Positions 53,201 through 62,145 of a stretch of 64,000 nt of DNA are shown here, in pieces. Each line of letters starts with the position of its first letter. Within the stretch, counting starts at the first letter, position 1. Position numbers and translations under genes: made by a program. Source of the DNA: Leptolyngbya sp. Cla-17 (GTDB lineage: Bacteria > Cyanobacteriota > Cyanobacteriia > Leptolyngbyales > Leptolyngbyaceae); NCBI RefSeq assembly GCF_016807185.1, contig NZ_JAEVYN010000003.1, positions 372,001-436,000 on the forward strand. The letters are read 5' to 3'. The notes beneath the pieces were generated by a model. That model was not told the origin of the DNA. It saw only the letters and a program-made list of their open reading frames with translations, and searched no databases.

Positions 53201-56200
53201 GAGGCTGTGCCCCCGGTGGGTAAGCTGGTACACGTCCTCATCGAAGCTGGCAGTAGGCTCAGTCCGGGCTTTATGAATGGTGAGAGAGGTCGGGCTCTCT
53301 GTCAACCCCTGAAGCGCAAGGCTCCATTGACGAAACACCTGCGGGGCATCTACGAAGCCATGCATCTTGATGCGCTTAGTGAAGCTGACAGCCGCTTCAC
53401 ACACCTGCTGCACAGTACCGAGTTCACGGCGGCCAGCAAGCAGGGTGAAGTAACTGTCGTTGAAGAAGGCGTACGCTGCGTCGGAAAAGTGTCCAGTCTC
53501 ACTGCCAAGCCGTATTGCCTCGCGCGAGTAGGCAAAAGAGTCCACTATCGGCTTGCGCCAGATACTAATCGCCCACGAGAAGTTCATCAAGATCTTGGCT
53601 CGCAGTCCAGGATTGGGTAGGCGTTCGTTCAGGTGCATAGCTAGCAGGCCAAACTCATACGAAGATTTATAATCCCCTCTGATAGAACCAATGTGCATGG
53701 CATGAAGTACATATGCATGTGCCGATTCTGGGGCGTTTCCACGGGTGAGAGACAGGCAAACCATCTTAGAGGTGTTCAGGAGCGTCAGAATTTTGTCACC
53801 CACCAGATAGAACGAGGTATGCAGATTGCTGAGAAGCTTCATAACCATCTGATCTTCTGGATCTTCCATGACTGGCAGGTCAATCAGGGAGTCGATGGTT
53901 CTATTACCCACGAGGGACTGGATGGTCGAGAGATCAACCTCCAGAGCCGCCTGCTTTTCTTCCAAAAGGTCAGGAAAGTATACGCCAAAGAGTGCAAGAG
54001 CTTCGTAGCCAACACGGATAGCGTCAGCAAAATGAGTTAAGTTTTCATATTGGTGGATCTTTAAGTCGTAGATTTTGCCCTTGTCTAGACGTGATTGCGC
54101 CTTTTCCAAAAGCAGATCGAAGTAGTAATCGGCTTCATCGAAACGACCGCATAGGAATTCGCATTCAGCCAGCCCGGTGGTCAAAGCGAATGTAAAATCA
54201 TAATCCAAGGTCCAACAAATTTCGCTCAAAAGATTTTGCCCAACGTGGAAATAGCTTAAGGCAGTTTTGTAGGCTGTGGAGGTTTTGGCTTTCTTACCAG
54301 CAATAAAATTTAGTTGAGCCAATTCATCTTTCTGAGTTTGATCAGTAATCAGTTCAACTCCAATATTTAGCTGGTTAACAATGTCAAATATTTTGTCTTC
54401 CAGTGATTCTGGAGGAGTAGATTTTAGAAGTAGTTGACCTATTTGCAAGTGAACCTGTTTTTTGTCTGCTTCTGAGATCAAGGAGTAAACTGCCTGTTGT
54501 ACCCGGTCATGCAGAAATTTGTAGGAACAGGAGTCAAGAGTCAAGGACCAGGAGTCAGAAGGGTTTTGAGTTTTGAATTCTGAATTCTTGATTTGCAGAT
54601 ATTTATAATCATCCCCAATAGGCAGAATCAAACCTTCTTGTACTGCTTCCCAAAGGTCAGCAGTAGTTTCAGCTTGAGACTTTTCACTGATAATTAATAA
54701 GGTCTTATAGTTAAATTGGTTACCAATAGAGGCAGCGAGCTTTAAGATCTGCTGGATTGGCTCCGAGAGTTTCTGAATTTTATCTGCTATTAACTCGACC
54801 ACGTTATCGGTGAGTTGTGCTGCTTGAATTTGCTCCAAACTCCACTGCCATCTACCAAGATTAAGCTCGAAGTTAAGCAACTTCTCCTGATATAGCGATT
54901 TCAAGAATTCATTCAAGAAGAAGGGGTTGCCGCCGGTTTTCTGGCTCACTAAATCTGCCAGTGTTGTTACATTTTTCACTTCACAGTTAAGTGTGTCTGC
55001 AATTAACTGGTTAGTATCCGTCAAATCCAAAGGGGAGAGGGAGATATAGTTAATAATCACCCCAGCCTTTTTGATCTCATCTAGTGTCAGCATTAATGAA
55101 TGAGCTGCACTCACTTCATTATCTCGGTACGCTCCAATTAGCAGCAAATACTGACTATTGGGCTCAGTCATCAATAACTGAATCAGCTTAAGAGAAGCGT
55201 TATCTACCCACTGTAAATCGTCTAAGAAAATCACCAAGGGATGTTCTGGTTGGGTAAAAACTTTGATGAAATTTTGGAAGGCTAGATTAAAGCGATTTTG
55301 CGACTCTGTAGACGGGAGATCTACTACAGCAGGTTGTTTACCTATAATCAGTCCTATTTCAGGAATTACATCAACAATAATTTGACCATTGTTTCCTAGT
55401 GCAGCAAGAAACTTCTCTCGCCAACTAGCGATCTGTATTTCACTTTCAGTTAACAACTGTTGGATTAATTCTTGAAAAGCCTGAATTAGAGAGCTGTAAG
55501 GAATATTTCCCTGAAGTTGGTCAAATTTGCCAGAGGCGAAATACCCTCTCTGTCGAGTAATAGGTTTATAAATTTCCTGCACTAACGCCGACTTGCCGAT
55601 ACCGGAATATCCCGAAACCAGCATCATTTCACTTTTACCCTGACTGACTCGCTCAAAGGCTGTTAGCAAGGTAGTAATTTCTTGCTCTCTGCCATAAAGC
55701 TTTTGAGAGATTTGAAACTTATCAGAAACGTCGTGTCGAGCTAGAGAGAAGGCTTCAATCCTACCGTCAGCCTTCAACTGATTTAAACACTCCTGCAAAT
55801 CTACTTTAATTCCCCAGGCACTTTGATATCGGTTTTCAGCGTTTTTTGCTAACAATTTCAATACTAGGTTTGAAACTGCCTTAGGAACCTCTGAATTAAG
55901 CTCATGGGGTGGAATTGGTTGCTTGGCAATGTGACAGTGGACTAACTCCACAGCATCCGTTGCCTCAAAAGGCAGACGACCGCAAAGCAATTCATAAAAT
56001 GTGACACCCAGCGAGTAAAAGTCAGTGCGATAATCCATCGCTCGGTTCATCCTGCCCGTCTGCTCCGGTGACATATAGGCGAGGGTTCCTTCCAGAACAT
56101 GAAGACTTTTGAAGCTGGGATTGGTGCGAGTAAACCGAGTGGCAATGCCAAAGTCAATAATTTTGACTTGTCCGGTTCCAGGATTGAAAACAATATTGCT

Positions 56201-56608
56201 GGGATTAATATCTTTGTGAATCACATTGGCAAAATGAATTCTGCCCAGGATCTCTGCGATTTTAACTGCGAGACAAAGAAACACAGGTAAAGGGATTGGG
56301 CAATACATCTGTGGGGAATCTTGCATCCATTTCTCCAACGACTCCCCGCCAAAATCCTCCAGCATCATGACGAGAGTGCGCTGGTAATCCTGTTGGCTGT
56401 AGACTTTGACGACTCCTTCCAGATTGAGCGATCGCGTCACTTCGTACTCTTGCCTGTAGCGAATTAACTCAGCAGGAGTAGGATAGTCGTGCTTGAGTAC
56501 TTTGAGGACAATCGGTAAGCCATCTTGCTCTCTGACACCCCGATACACCAGAGAACTGGAACTTTCATAGATTTTGGCTCTGATAGTGATACCGGGTAAG
56601 CTAATCAT
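50240..56608 (-). CDS. Giant Ser/Thr kinase-AAA-GAF-PAS-histidine kinase
   Basis: 2122 residues. Domains in order: Hanks kinase (about 1-270) with IHKDINPSNIVF catalytic loop, IIDFGIATRF and MSPEQTGRMN; AAA ATPase (about 290-560) with Walker A GYSGIGKSALVQE; a long TPR-like helical middle (about 700-1340); GAF (about 1360-1510); three PAS modules (about 1520-1640, 1665-1785, 1787-1910); HisKA_3 with the phospho-His in NHMAREIHDTLAQAFTGI near 1930; HATPase to the end. The HRD arginine is Lys here. Heptamer repeats insert about 22 residues in frame near residue 680. It forms a two-gene unit with the NarL-type regulator 6 bases downstream. Confidence 0.93.
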   Translation of the reverse strand: MISLPGITIRAKIYESSSSLVYRGVREQDGLPIVLKVLKHDYPTPAELIRYRQEYEVTRSLNLEGVVKVYSQQDYQRTLVMMLEDFGGESLEKWMQDSPQMYCPIPLPVFLCLAVKIAEILGRIHFANVIHKDINPSNIVFNPGTGQVKIIDFGIATRFTRTNPSFKSLHVLEGTLAYMSPEQTGRMNRAMDYRTDFYSLGVTFYELLCGRLPFEATDAVELVHCHIAKQPIPPHELNSEVPKAVSNLVLKLLAKNAENRYQSAWGIKVDLQECLNQLKADGRIEAFSLARHDVSDKFQISQKLYGREQEITTLLTAFERVSQGKSEMMLVSGYSGIGKSALVQEIYKPITRQRGYFASGKFDQLQGNIPYSSLIQAFQELIQQLLTESEIQIASWREKFLAALGNNGQIIVDVIPEIGLIIGKQPAVVDLPSTESQNRFNLAFQNFIKVFTQPEHPLVIFLDDLQWVDNASLKLIQLLMTEPNSQYLLLIGAYRDNEVSAAHSLMLTLDEIKKAGVIINYISLSPLDLTDTNQLIADTLNCEVKNVTTLADLVSQKTGGNPFFLNEFLKSLYQEKLLNFELNLGRWQWSLEQIQAAQLTDNVVELIADKIQKLSEPIQQILKLAASIGNQFNYKTLLIISEKSQAETTADLWEAVQEGLILPIGDDYKYLQIKNSEFKTQNPSDSWSLTLDSCSYKFLHDRVQQAVYSLISEADKKQVHLQIGQLLLKSTPPESLEDKIFDIVNQLNIGVELITDQTQKDELAQLNFIAGKKAKTSTAYKTALSYFHVGQNLLSEICWTLDYDFTFALTTGLAECEFLCGRFDEADYYFDLLLEKAQSRLDKGKIYDLKIHQYENLTHFADAIRVGYEALALFGVYFPDLLEEKQAALEVDLSTIQSLVGNRTIDSLIDLPVMEDPEDQMVMKLLSNLHTSFYLVGDKILTLLNTSKMVCLSLTRGNAPESAHAYVLHAMHIGSIRGDYKSSYEFGLLAMHLNERLPNPGLRAKILMNFSWAISIWRKPIVDSFAYSREAIRLGSETGHFSDAAYAFFNDSYFTLLAGRRELGTVQQVCEAAVSFTKRIKMHGFVDAPQVFRQWSLALQGLTESPTSLTIHKARTEPTASFDEDVYQLTHRGHSLFEMFYLIAKLALLYTFDRYLAACEVAQETERVIRDYTGTIWDELRVFYHALAIAALYDSFTAEEQQKAWNQLTDLHGKMRIWAKNCPENFLHQYLLISAEMARISGNHIEAMEFYERGIQSAVENEFMQNEALANELYAKFWLHRKNEKITRLYINEAHYSYVKWGATAKVKDLETRYPQFFPSSSSVDSTAIRTASETISTRLDSAFDLAAVLKASQAISSEIELDRLLGSLMQILIENAGAQTGFLILENSGDWVIEAACELDEGEQVCATRVLQSIPIATRLPASIIQYVIRTHKSIILNDATHEGNFINESYIQHNQTQSVFCLPLLNQSKLVGVLYLENQLATGAFTPERSQVLHLLSTQAAIAIENAKLYSRLRASESRMTQFLEAIPVGIAVVDVTSRPYYFNQRAIQLVGKGTDPSVTLEQLAEAYQLYRAGTNQQYPTEELPTIRALSGERTTVDDLEIHQNSAIIPVEVWGTPIFDEQGNVAYALTAFQDITERRQAEQLLTDYNRTLEQQVAERTAALQRSEAKFRNIFENSQVCIFRTRLSDGLILDANQRLVELFGFDSPDEIIGIKRTTDFYVNPVVLHPHLGELQIFDKNVRNIEVQIRKRNGALLWGLYSFCLNTADGYMECVISDISDRKQAEAALQNSEERLRLALTATNQGLYDLNLKTEERIFNPEYALMLGYDPATFHEPISEWIARLHPDDRESVVATYRAYIAGEIPSYQAEYRQRTQDGRWKWTLSVGKIVAWDESGQPMRMLGTHADIDDRKRAEEASILEERNHMAREIHDTLAQAFTGIIIHTRSASDEVTADPEKAQTLLTQILDLARSGLAEARRSVEALHRPHLLESSNLQDALSRLAAQLDSSIATQIVYEVIGTPYPLSSDLENNLFRIGQEALTNAIKHAEAHEIRIELVYEPTQCSLRIKDNGQGFDVENQAMRNGFGLLGIVQRAERIRAELKIQSHLGQGTEITVSINRE
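54523..54591. repeat. Heptanucleotide repeats inserted in frame in the giant kinase gene
   Basis: Plus strand: AGGAACA, GGAGTCA, AGAGTCA, AGGACCA, GGAGTCA (54523-54557), six bases, then TTTTGAG, TTTTGAA, TTCTGAA, TTCTTGA (54564-54591). These are two short tandem heptamer arrays of the STRR kind known from cyanobacteria. In the protein they add roughly NSEFKTQNPSDSWSLTLDS just before CSYKFLHDRVQQAVYSLI, which is otherwise conserved. Confidence 0.8.
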
Positions 56609-56752
56609 AGCTGGAATACCAAAATTAGGTTAGGTGAGCTTTGGTTAGGGCTGGGTCAATGTTTCCTCTACTCAAGCTCAGGTAATCGTCTTGATGTCCT
56701 TAATGCTAATGCTCTCTTGAGCGTTCGTTAAACACTTAGGGAAAAATGTTGG

Positions 56753-56823
56753 TCGCTTAAGGTAAAACTAACTTACTTATCTTTCCTGGTTTTGGTTAGC
56801 AGTAGCCGCAACAATCAAACTAA
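56753..56823 (+). repeat. 71-bp direct repeat, left copy
   Basis: TCGCTTAAGGTAAAACTAAC onward matches 58037-58107 with 5 differences in 71 bases. The two copies bracket the cation-efflux gene about 1.28 kb apart. Neither has inverted ends. Confidence 0.85.
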
Positions 56824-56926
56824 AAGTTCTGGTCCTTGTAGCAGGTCACACCTATGCAGGCACCGTGACGGATTCAATCCCTACTTCCCCGAACTGCCGG
56901 TCAGACCCCTTCTCTGTGAGATAGAC

Positions 56927-57853
56927 ATGAGCAAAGAGCAAACTGTTCTTCGCGTTTCGGTGTTCGCCACTGTGATGCTAGCCCTCAGCGGCGTCGTTTT
57001 TGGACTCGCTGCCGGATCAACCGCAATTATCTTCGATGGCGTGTATGGGCTGGTGGATGCAGCGATGACGGCGCTTGCACTGGGGGTTGCGCGATTGATC
57101 GCTACCTCCAATGCGGCGGATGCGTCTGGCGGTCGGCTTTACGAGCGGTTCACGATGGGCTTTTGGCATCTGGAGCCAATTGTGTTGGGTCTCAACGGAG
57201 TCCTGCTTACTGGTGCGGCAATATATGCGCTGATTAACGCGATTGGCAGTATCCTTGTAGGCGGACGCGCACTCTCCTTCGACGCAGCTATAGTCTACGC
57301 CGCAATTTCGACCACAGCCGACGTTGGAATGGCTATCTATACACTGCGTGCGAATAGAAGCATACGCTCCCAGCTTGTCGCTCTGGATGCGAAGTCATGG
57401 ATAATGAGTGCTGCTCTTGGCACTGCGCTGTTCGCCGCCTTCCTGCTGGGCTTTCTTATTCGTGGAACCGCTTACGAATGGCTCTCGGCTTATGTCGATC
57501 CTGCGGCATTGTTACTCATCTGCCTTGTCATCATTCCTATGCCTATCGGCACGATTCGTCAGGCGCTAGCCGACATCCTGCTTGTGACTCCACAGGACTT
57601 GAAGGAACAGGTTGATCTGGTTGCTATGCAGACCGTGGAGCGGTTCGGGTTCGTCTCTTACCGTGCTTACGTCGCGCGCGTGGGTCGAGGAAGGCAGATA
57701 GAACTCAACTTCATCGTACCCCGAGACTATTCTGCCAAGCGGCTGGAGGAATGGGATGCGCTCCGTGATCAGATCGGCGAAGCATTGGGCGAAGACAATC
57801 CTGATCGTTGGCTGACGATCGTATTCACCACCGATCCCAAGTGGGCACTGTGA
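56927..57853 (+). CDS. Cation diffusion facilitator (CDF) family transporter
   Basis: 308 residues from ATG 56927 (MSKEQTVLRVSVFATVMLAL); an upstream in-frame frame lacks a good start. Five or six helices are seen. The metal-site pattern in helix 2 (IIFDGVYGLVDAAMTALALG) and helix 5 region (DAAIVYAAISTTADVGMAIY, then LDAKSWIMSAAL) matches the CDF fold, with D-x-x-x-D/DxxxD variants that depart from the Zn/Cd type. A cytoplasmic domain follows (VERFGFVSYRAYVARVGRGR). The metal is unknown. It is bracketed by 71-bp direct repeats and has codon use unlike its neighbours, so it may be a transferred cassette. Confidence 0.8.
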   Translation: MSKEQTVLRVSVFATVMLALSGVVFGLAAGSTAIIFDGVYGLVDAAMTALALGVARLIATSNAADASGGRLYERFTMGFWHLEPIVLGLNGVLLTGAAIYALINAIGSILVGGRALSFDAAIVYAAISTTADVGMAIYTLRANRSIRSQLVALDAKSWIMSAALGTALFAAFLLGFLIRGTAYEWLSAYVDPAALLLICLVIIPMPIGTIRQALADILLVTPQDLKEQVDLVAMQTVERFGFVSYRAYVARVGRGRQIELNFIVPRDYSAKRLEEWDALRDQIGEALGEDNPDRWLTIVFTTDPKWAL

Positions 57854-58236
57854 TTCCATCGGGCAAGGTTCCAAGGGCGGGTAATGTTGTCGATTCGTTG
57901 TTTGCAATGGAAAATTTGAGTCTCTCAGTCACAGCTTTAATACCCAGGGCAAAATTTCAATCTGTAGCCTGTCTCAATGTCCACCATTAAACTTACTTGT
58001 AGCTAATTAGGGTGGTTTCAGATTGAAGAACATCAGTCGCTAAAGGTAAAACTAACTTACCTATCTTTCCTGGTTTTAGTTAGCAGTAACCGCAACAATG
58101 AAACTAACCACCTTTTTTGTCGATGGCGGTTTGCTTTGGAATTGCCAGAAACAGTAGCGGTGATTAAGTGCTTGATGCAACGCCCCATGTTCCTTTACTA
58201 CTTACTTTCTCTCCTTATAGTTTAAAGAAATGAATT
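57854..58236. other. Intergenic with repeat copy and promoter region
   Basis: This includes the right copy of the 71-bp repeat. An AT-rich stretch at about 58200-58230 (CTCTCCTTATAGTTTAAAG) just before the glucosidase ATG may be its promoter. No other gene is seen. Confidence 0.4.
58037..58107 (+). repeat. 71-bp direct repeat, right copy
   Basis: The second copy of the repeat at 56753, in the same orientation, differing at five positions. Confidence 0.85.
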
Positions 58237-60369
58237 ATGCCTACCAAAGTTGCCGTTAACACTGAACAGATTGTCATCAATGATGGTTCTTCTTTTCTCG
58301 TTACGGCTCGTGATGGTTCCATTGATGATAACCGTGCTCAGGGATTCTTTGTTCGCGATACTCGCCTCATTTCCTACTACGAAATTTCTATCAACCGTTA
58401 TCCTCTGCAACTGCTAGCTTCGAGCAGTATTAGCCATCGCGTTGCTATTTATAAATTTACCAATCCAGAGTTACTCACCGTCAATGGAACGTTGCCTTCT
58501 GGTCGTTTGATTATCACCATTCGTCGTGATATTCTCGGTGGCATGCACGAGGATATTGACGTTATTAACCATCACAGCAATCGCGTTGAGTTTCAATTGA
58601 TGCTTGCTGTTCGTTCAGACTTTGCTGATATTTTTCAAGTTAAGTCAAAGCAATTGCTAACACGGGGTGAGGTAAAAACAACCTGGCAAAATGAAGCCCT
58701 CACAACAGAGTATCGGAACGGTGCGTTCCAACGCAGCATCGTCGTTGCACCGGATGGCACCAGTACGCCACCCCGTTACGCCAACGGTCGGCTCTTCTTT
58801 GATGTCATCCTCAATCCAGGTGAAACCTGGCACACCTGCATCAACTTTATTGCTCTGGTAGATGACGAAGTGCTGGAACCAAAGCACACAGATGCAACCA
58901 TCAGCGTCACGAAAGCAGGACAGGTGATGGCGAACTTTCTCGACGTTGCCACCCAACTGCATTCCTCTAATGTAGAGGTGATGGCAACCTATCAACAGGC
59001 GTTGATTGACATGGGAGCATTGCGAATTGAAGTAGAGGACACTGGGCAAGCGTTTTGGATGCCAGCAGCAGGCATTCCCTGGTTTGTAGCGGTATTTGGG
59101 CGTGATTCGATTATTGCCAGCTTGCAAACTATGGCAGTAAATTATGAGTTTGGGGGCGGCACCTTGGTGAAGCTAGCGCAACTTCAAGCTACAGAGGTAG
59201 ATGACTGGCGCGATGCTCAACCCGGTAAAATTTTGCATGAGATCCGGCAGGGCGAGTTAGCGCAACGGCATGAAGTTCCACACACCCCTTACTACGGAAC
59301 AGTGGAAGCCACCATCCTCTGGATTATTACACTAGCAGAGTCCTATCGCTGGAATGCTGACTCCAGCTTGCTTGATACCTGTCGAGTACCGCTAGAACGC
59401 GCACTGGCGTGGATTGATCAGTATGGTGATTTTGATGGAGATGGCTTTGTTGAGTATTTAACGCGCTCCAAAGACGGTTTGCGGAATCAAGGATGGAAAG
59501 ATTCAGGGGACTCGATCGTGTATCCAGACGGTAGTCAAGTTGAACCGCCGATCGCGCTTTGTGAAGTACAGGGTTACGTCTATGATGCCTGGCAACGAGC
59601 CTCAACCCTCTATGAAATTTGGGGAGAATCCGAACGTGCCCAAACCTTGCGCCAGAAAGCAGCAGATCTCTACCAACAATTCAACGATCGCTTTTGGATA
59701 GCGGAAGAAAACTTTTATTGTTTGGGTTTAGATAGCCAGAAGCAGCAGATTCGATCGATTACCTCGAATCCTGGCCACTTGCTCTGGTCTGGGATTGTGC
59801 CCCCCGAACGAGCCAAGCCGCTCGTGCAGCGTCTGTTTCAGCCAGATTTATGGTGCGGTTGGGGTGTACGGACGCTTTCAGCCCAAAATCCTGCCTATAA
59901 CCCGATTAGCTATCAGCTCGGCAGCGTCTGGCCTCACGATAATGCGTTTATTGCAGCCGGGCTAAAGCGATACGGCTATCACCAGGAAGCTAATCGCATT
60001 GCTGAAGCTACCTTTGCGGCAGCGAGTTACTTTGAGTCTGGACGAATGCCAGAACTGTTTGCTGGAATTGAGCGCGGTGCTGAAAGCTTTCCCGTGCCGT
60101 ATCCGGATGCTAACATCCCGCAAGCTTGGGCGGCTGGCTCAATTTTCTTTCTTATCCGCACCCTGCTTGGACTGGAAGCTGATGCTCCGAAGCGACGGCT
60201 ACGAGTACAGCCTGTTCTACCGGAATGGTTGCCGGATTTAACCCTGAAGAATTTGGTAGTGGGGGATGCCAAGGTTGCCTTACGGTTCTGGCGTGTGGAT
60301 AACCAAACGTACTGGGAAATAACTCAATTAGAGGGTGAATTGCATATAGATGCAGAGAAGGATGAATGA
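58237..60369 (+). CDS. Glycogen-debranching-type amylo-alpha-1,6-glucosidase
   Basis: 710 residues. The N-terminal beta domain has the family start DGSSFLVTARDGSIDDNRAQ and GFFVRDTRLISYYEISINRY. The (alpha/alpha)6 catalytic domain has WFVAVFGRDSIIASLQTMAV, HEVPHTPYYGTVEATILWII, EYLTRSKDGLRNQGWKDSGD and QLGSVWPHDNAFIAAGLKRY with candidate catalytic acids. It is of the GH15/GDE-type amylo-1,6-glucosidase family common in cyanobacteria and probably helps break down branched glucans, though substrate data are lacking. No signal peptide is seen, so it should be cytosolic. It stands alone. Confidence 0.87.
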   Translation: MPTKVAVNTEQIVINDGSSFLVTARDGSIDDNRAQGFFVRDTRLISYYEISINRYPLQLLASSSISHRVAIYKFTNPELLTVNGTLPSGRLIITIRRDILGGMHEDIDVINHHSNRVEFQLMLAVRSDFADIFQVKSKQLLTRGEVKTTWQNEALTTEYRNGAFQRSIVVAPDGTSTPPRYANGRLFFDVILNPGETWHTCINFIALVDDEVLEPKHTDATISVTKAGQVMANFLDVATQLHSSNVEVMATYQQALIDMGALRIEVEDTGQAFWMPAAGIPWFVAVFGRDSIIASLQTMAVNYEFGGGTLVKLAQLQATEVDDWRDAQPGKILHEIRQGELAQRHEVPHTPYYGTVEATILWIITLAESYRWNADSSLLDTCRVPLERALAWIDQYGDFDGDGFVEYLTRSKDGLRNQGWKDSGDSIVYPDGSQVEPPIALCEVQGYVYDAWQRASTLYEIWGESERAQTLRQKAADLYQQFNDRFWIAEENFYCLGLDSQKQQIRSITSNPGHLLWSGIVPPERAKPLVQRLFQPDLWCGWGVRTLSAQNPAYNPISYQLGSVWPHDNAFIAAGLKRYGYHQEANRIAEATFAAASYFESGRMPELFAGIERGAESFPVPYPDANIPQAWAAGSIFFLIRTLLGLEADAPKRRLRVQPVLPEWLPDLTLKNLVVGDAKVALRFWRVDNQTYWEITQLEGELHIDAEKDE

Positions 60370-60645
60370 TGCAGATGCTTCGTTGTCACTACCCCGAATA
60401 TCCGATGGAAGCAGCAGGATTAGGAATCCTAATGATTTCTGGTATGGCACAAATCTGAGATGCCTTAGAACCGATCAGATCTATTCCATGTTTTTTCCAC
60501 ATCCAATGAACTAAATAGGGTCCACCTTCAGAAACAGTTTTCGTCCGCTTCTGGTCGTCGCACTGTTTCTAGCAACCACTACAATCACATTTTTAGGCAT
60601 CATCATGAACGCTGCAAATGCACAAGTCAATAAGCCCACGATGGG
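60370..60645. other. Intergenic and intron 3' exon
   Basis: Two short palindromes: ATTAGGAATCCTAAT near 60408 and AGAAACAGT...ACTGTTTCT near 60531-60575. On the minus strand the sequence just past the intron reads VGLLTCAFAAFMMMPKNVIV, an open stretch with no recognised family, possibly the tail of the interrupted gene. Confidence 0.4.
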
Positions 60646-60686
60646 GTTAAACTCAGCGGAGCAGTCGCCCACCCCGCTGGTCTTCA

Positions 60687-60721
60687 GAACCGTGCTTGAA
60701 GCTTGTAACCTCACACGGCTC
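60687..60721 (-). ncRNA. Group II intron domain V (CL type)
   Basis: The leftward strand GAGCCGTGTGAGG...AAGCACGGTTC folds into the catalytic hairpin with a bulge. The terminal loop is larger than the usual GAAA, with GTTACAAGCTTC in its place, which may weaken catalysis. Confidence 0.75.
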
Positions 60722-60762
60722 CTCAGCAATTTGGTGCTTGTCATGCATACCTACTGAACCAA

Positions 60763-62145
60763 CTAGGATTGAACGGTTGCTCTTTCCCGTTTTGTCTTAA
60801 CCACATGGCAGTGTCGATGGAGCAGTTGGAGGTTTTTGTATTCGTCCTTACCCCCTTGTGAGAGTGCAAGAATGTGGTCAATATCCAACTGGTCCCCATC
60901 TTTGAAAAACAGTCCACAGGCTGGGCATTGTCCTTTCTGGCGCTTGAGTAGCCTTGCCACTCGGGTTGGCACCTCTGGATTGCTGCCCAATCTTGTACTC
61001 CAATAAAGCCAATCGCCATCATAGGGACTTCGATTTCCCTGCACCTTGATATGCCGCACAATGGGCGTATCACGATGTTTGAGAAGGTGCATCGGTTGTC
61101 CGTTGAGTGTGACGCTAAAGCGCCAATTCTCTCCACTCTCCATTCTCCAGTAACGGTGAATGATCCAGTAAAGAGACTTATTGGGATGACGACGACGTGC
61201 CCAAGCCCGCAGTTGCTGAAAGATGAGATGGTCAAGCTTCTCAAAACAGGCTTTGCTGACCACGGATGCAATGCCACCTAACCACTGTTGTAATGCCTGC
61301 TGGCAGGCTTGTACCACTGTAATATCTTCGTGTAACACCACAAAATCATCACAGTAGCGAATGAGCCGTGCCGTCTTAGAGACTTGGCTCACCACTGCCT
61401 CCATTCCGTGTAAGGCGATATTTGCCATCAACGGAGAGCAACACCCCCCTTGTGGCACACCTTCTTTGGTCGGAAACAGTGCTCCTCTCTCCATCACCCC
61501 AGCACTTAGCCAAGCTTGAACTTGTCGTCGTAGCGTTGGAAAGGTCTTGAGTTTTGCCAGCAAGGCGGACTGGTCGATCCGGTCGAAGCATTTTTCGAGA
61601 TCTGCATCCAAAACGAATTTGGGCTTTTGCCGAATGGCACTGAAAATCGCTTCAATCGCATCATGGCATGAGCGGCTTGGTCGAAACCCATAGCTGTTGG
61701 GCTCAAACTTTGCCTCCCATTCGGGTTCTAGTCCTAGCTTTACCAATGTCTGCACACAGCGGTCATGGATTGTCGGAATACCTAACCCACGCTTTTCCGA
61801 ACTTCCAGGCTTCGGAATAAAGACCCGGCAAACGGGTTGTGCTCGATGGGTTAGGTGTAACATACTGACCAGTTTCAACCGCTGGGATGGAACCAATTGC
61901 TTGATTCCATCAATTCCGGCTGTTTTCTTGCCAGTGTTATCCTGAGTCACCTGACGTACCGCGAGACACCTGGCAGACCAGGATCTCATCAGAGTCTTTT
62001 GAAGTCGATGAACTGCCTTGACATCGCCACGCTGTGAGGCTTTGAAGATGCGCTTTTGCAACTTAAACACGCGCCGCTCTAGCTGACACCAGGGGATCGT
62101 GTTCCATTCCATCATCGGGTTTACCCGTGCTTTAGACATTTTCAT
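60763..62145 (-). CDS. ltrA: Group II intron reverse transcriptase/maturase with internal deletion
   Basis: 460 residues against about 560-600 for CL-type proteins. Present: WNTIPWCQLERRVFKLQKRI, KKTAGIDGIKQLV, the YGFRPSRSCHDAIEAIF block, DLEKCFDRIDQ, PQGGCCSPLMANIALHG, and RYCDDFVVLH near residue 264. Soon after (QQWLGGIASVVSK, about 287) the sequence jumps straight into the late X domain KLDHLIFQQLRAWARRRHPN. The segment with the FDFLGF motif and most of domain X is missing. The HNH endonuclease (CPACGLFF, LDIDHILALSQGGKDEYKNL) is intact. Splicing and mobility through this protein are doubtful. Confidence 0.88.
   Translation of the reverse strand: MKMSKARVNPMMEWNTIPWCQLERRVFKLQKRIFKASQRGDVKAVHRLQKTLMRSWSARCLAVRQVTQDNTGKKTAGIDGIKQLVPSQRLKLVSMLHLTHRAQPVCRVFIPKPGSSEKRGLGIPTIHDRCVQTLVKLGLEPEWEAKFEPNSYGFRPSRSCHDAIEAIFSAIRQKPKFVLDADLEKCFDRIDQSALLAKLKTFPTLRRQVQAWLSAGVMERGALFPTKEGVPQGGCCSPLMANIALHGMEAVVSQVSKTARLIRYCDDFVVLHEDITVVQACQQALQQWLGGIASVVSKACFEKLDHLIFQQLRAWARRRHPNKSLYWIIHRYWRMESGENWRFSVTLNGQPMHLLKHRDTPIVRHIKVQGNRSPYDGDWLYWSTRLGSNPEVPTRVARLLKRQKGQCPACGLFFKDGDQLDIDHILALSQGGKDEYKNLQLLHRHCHVVKTKRERATVQS

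Noticed and set aside
53207..53620. 137-codon plus-strand frame
   Set aside because: Antisense to the TPR-like middle of the giant kinase, with no family signature.
60511..60744. Minus-strand frame of 77 codons across the intron's 3' end
   Set aside because: Its first half is intron domains V and VI; only the tail might be a real exon and it cannot be named.
60741..61277. Minus-strand frame of 178 codons in the intron ORF
   Set aside because: It is a shadow of the maturase/HNH reading, which carries all recognisable motifs.
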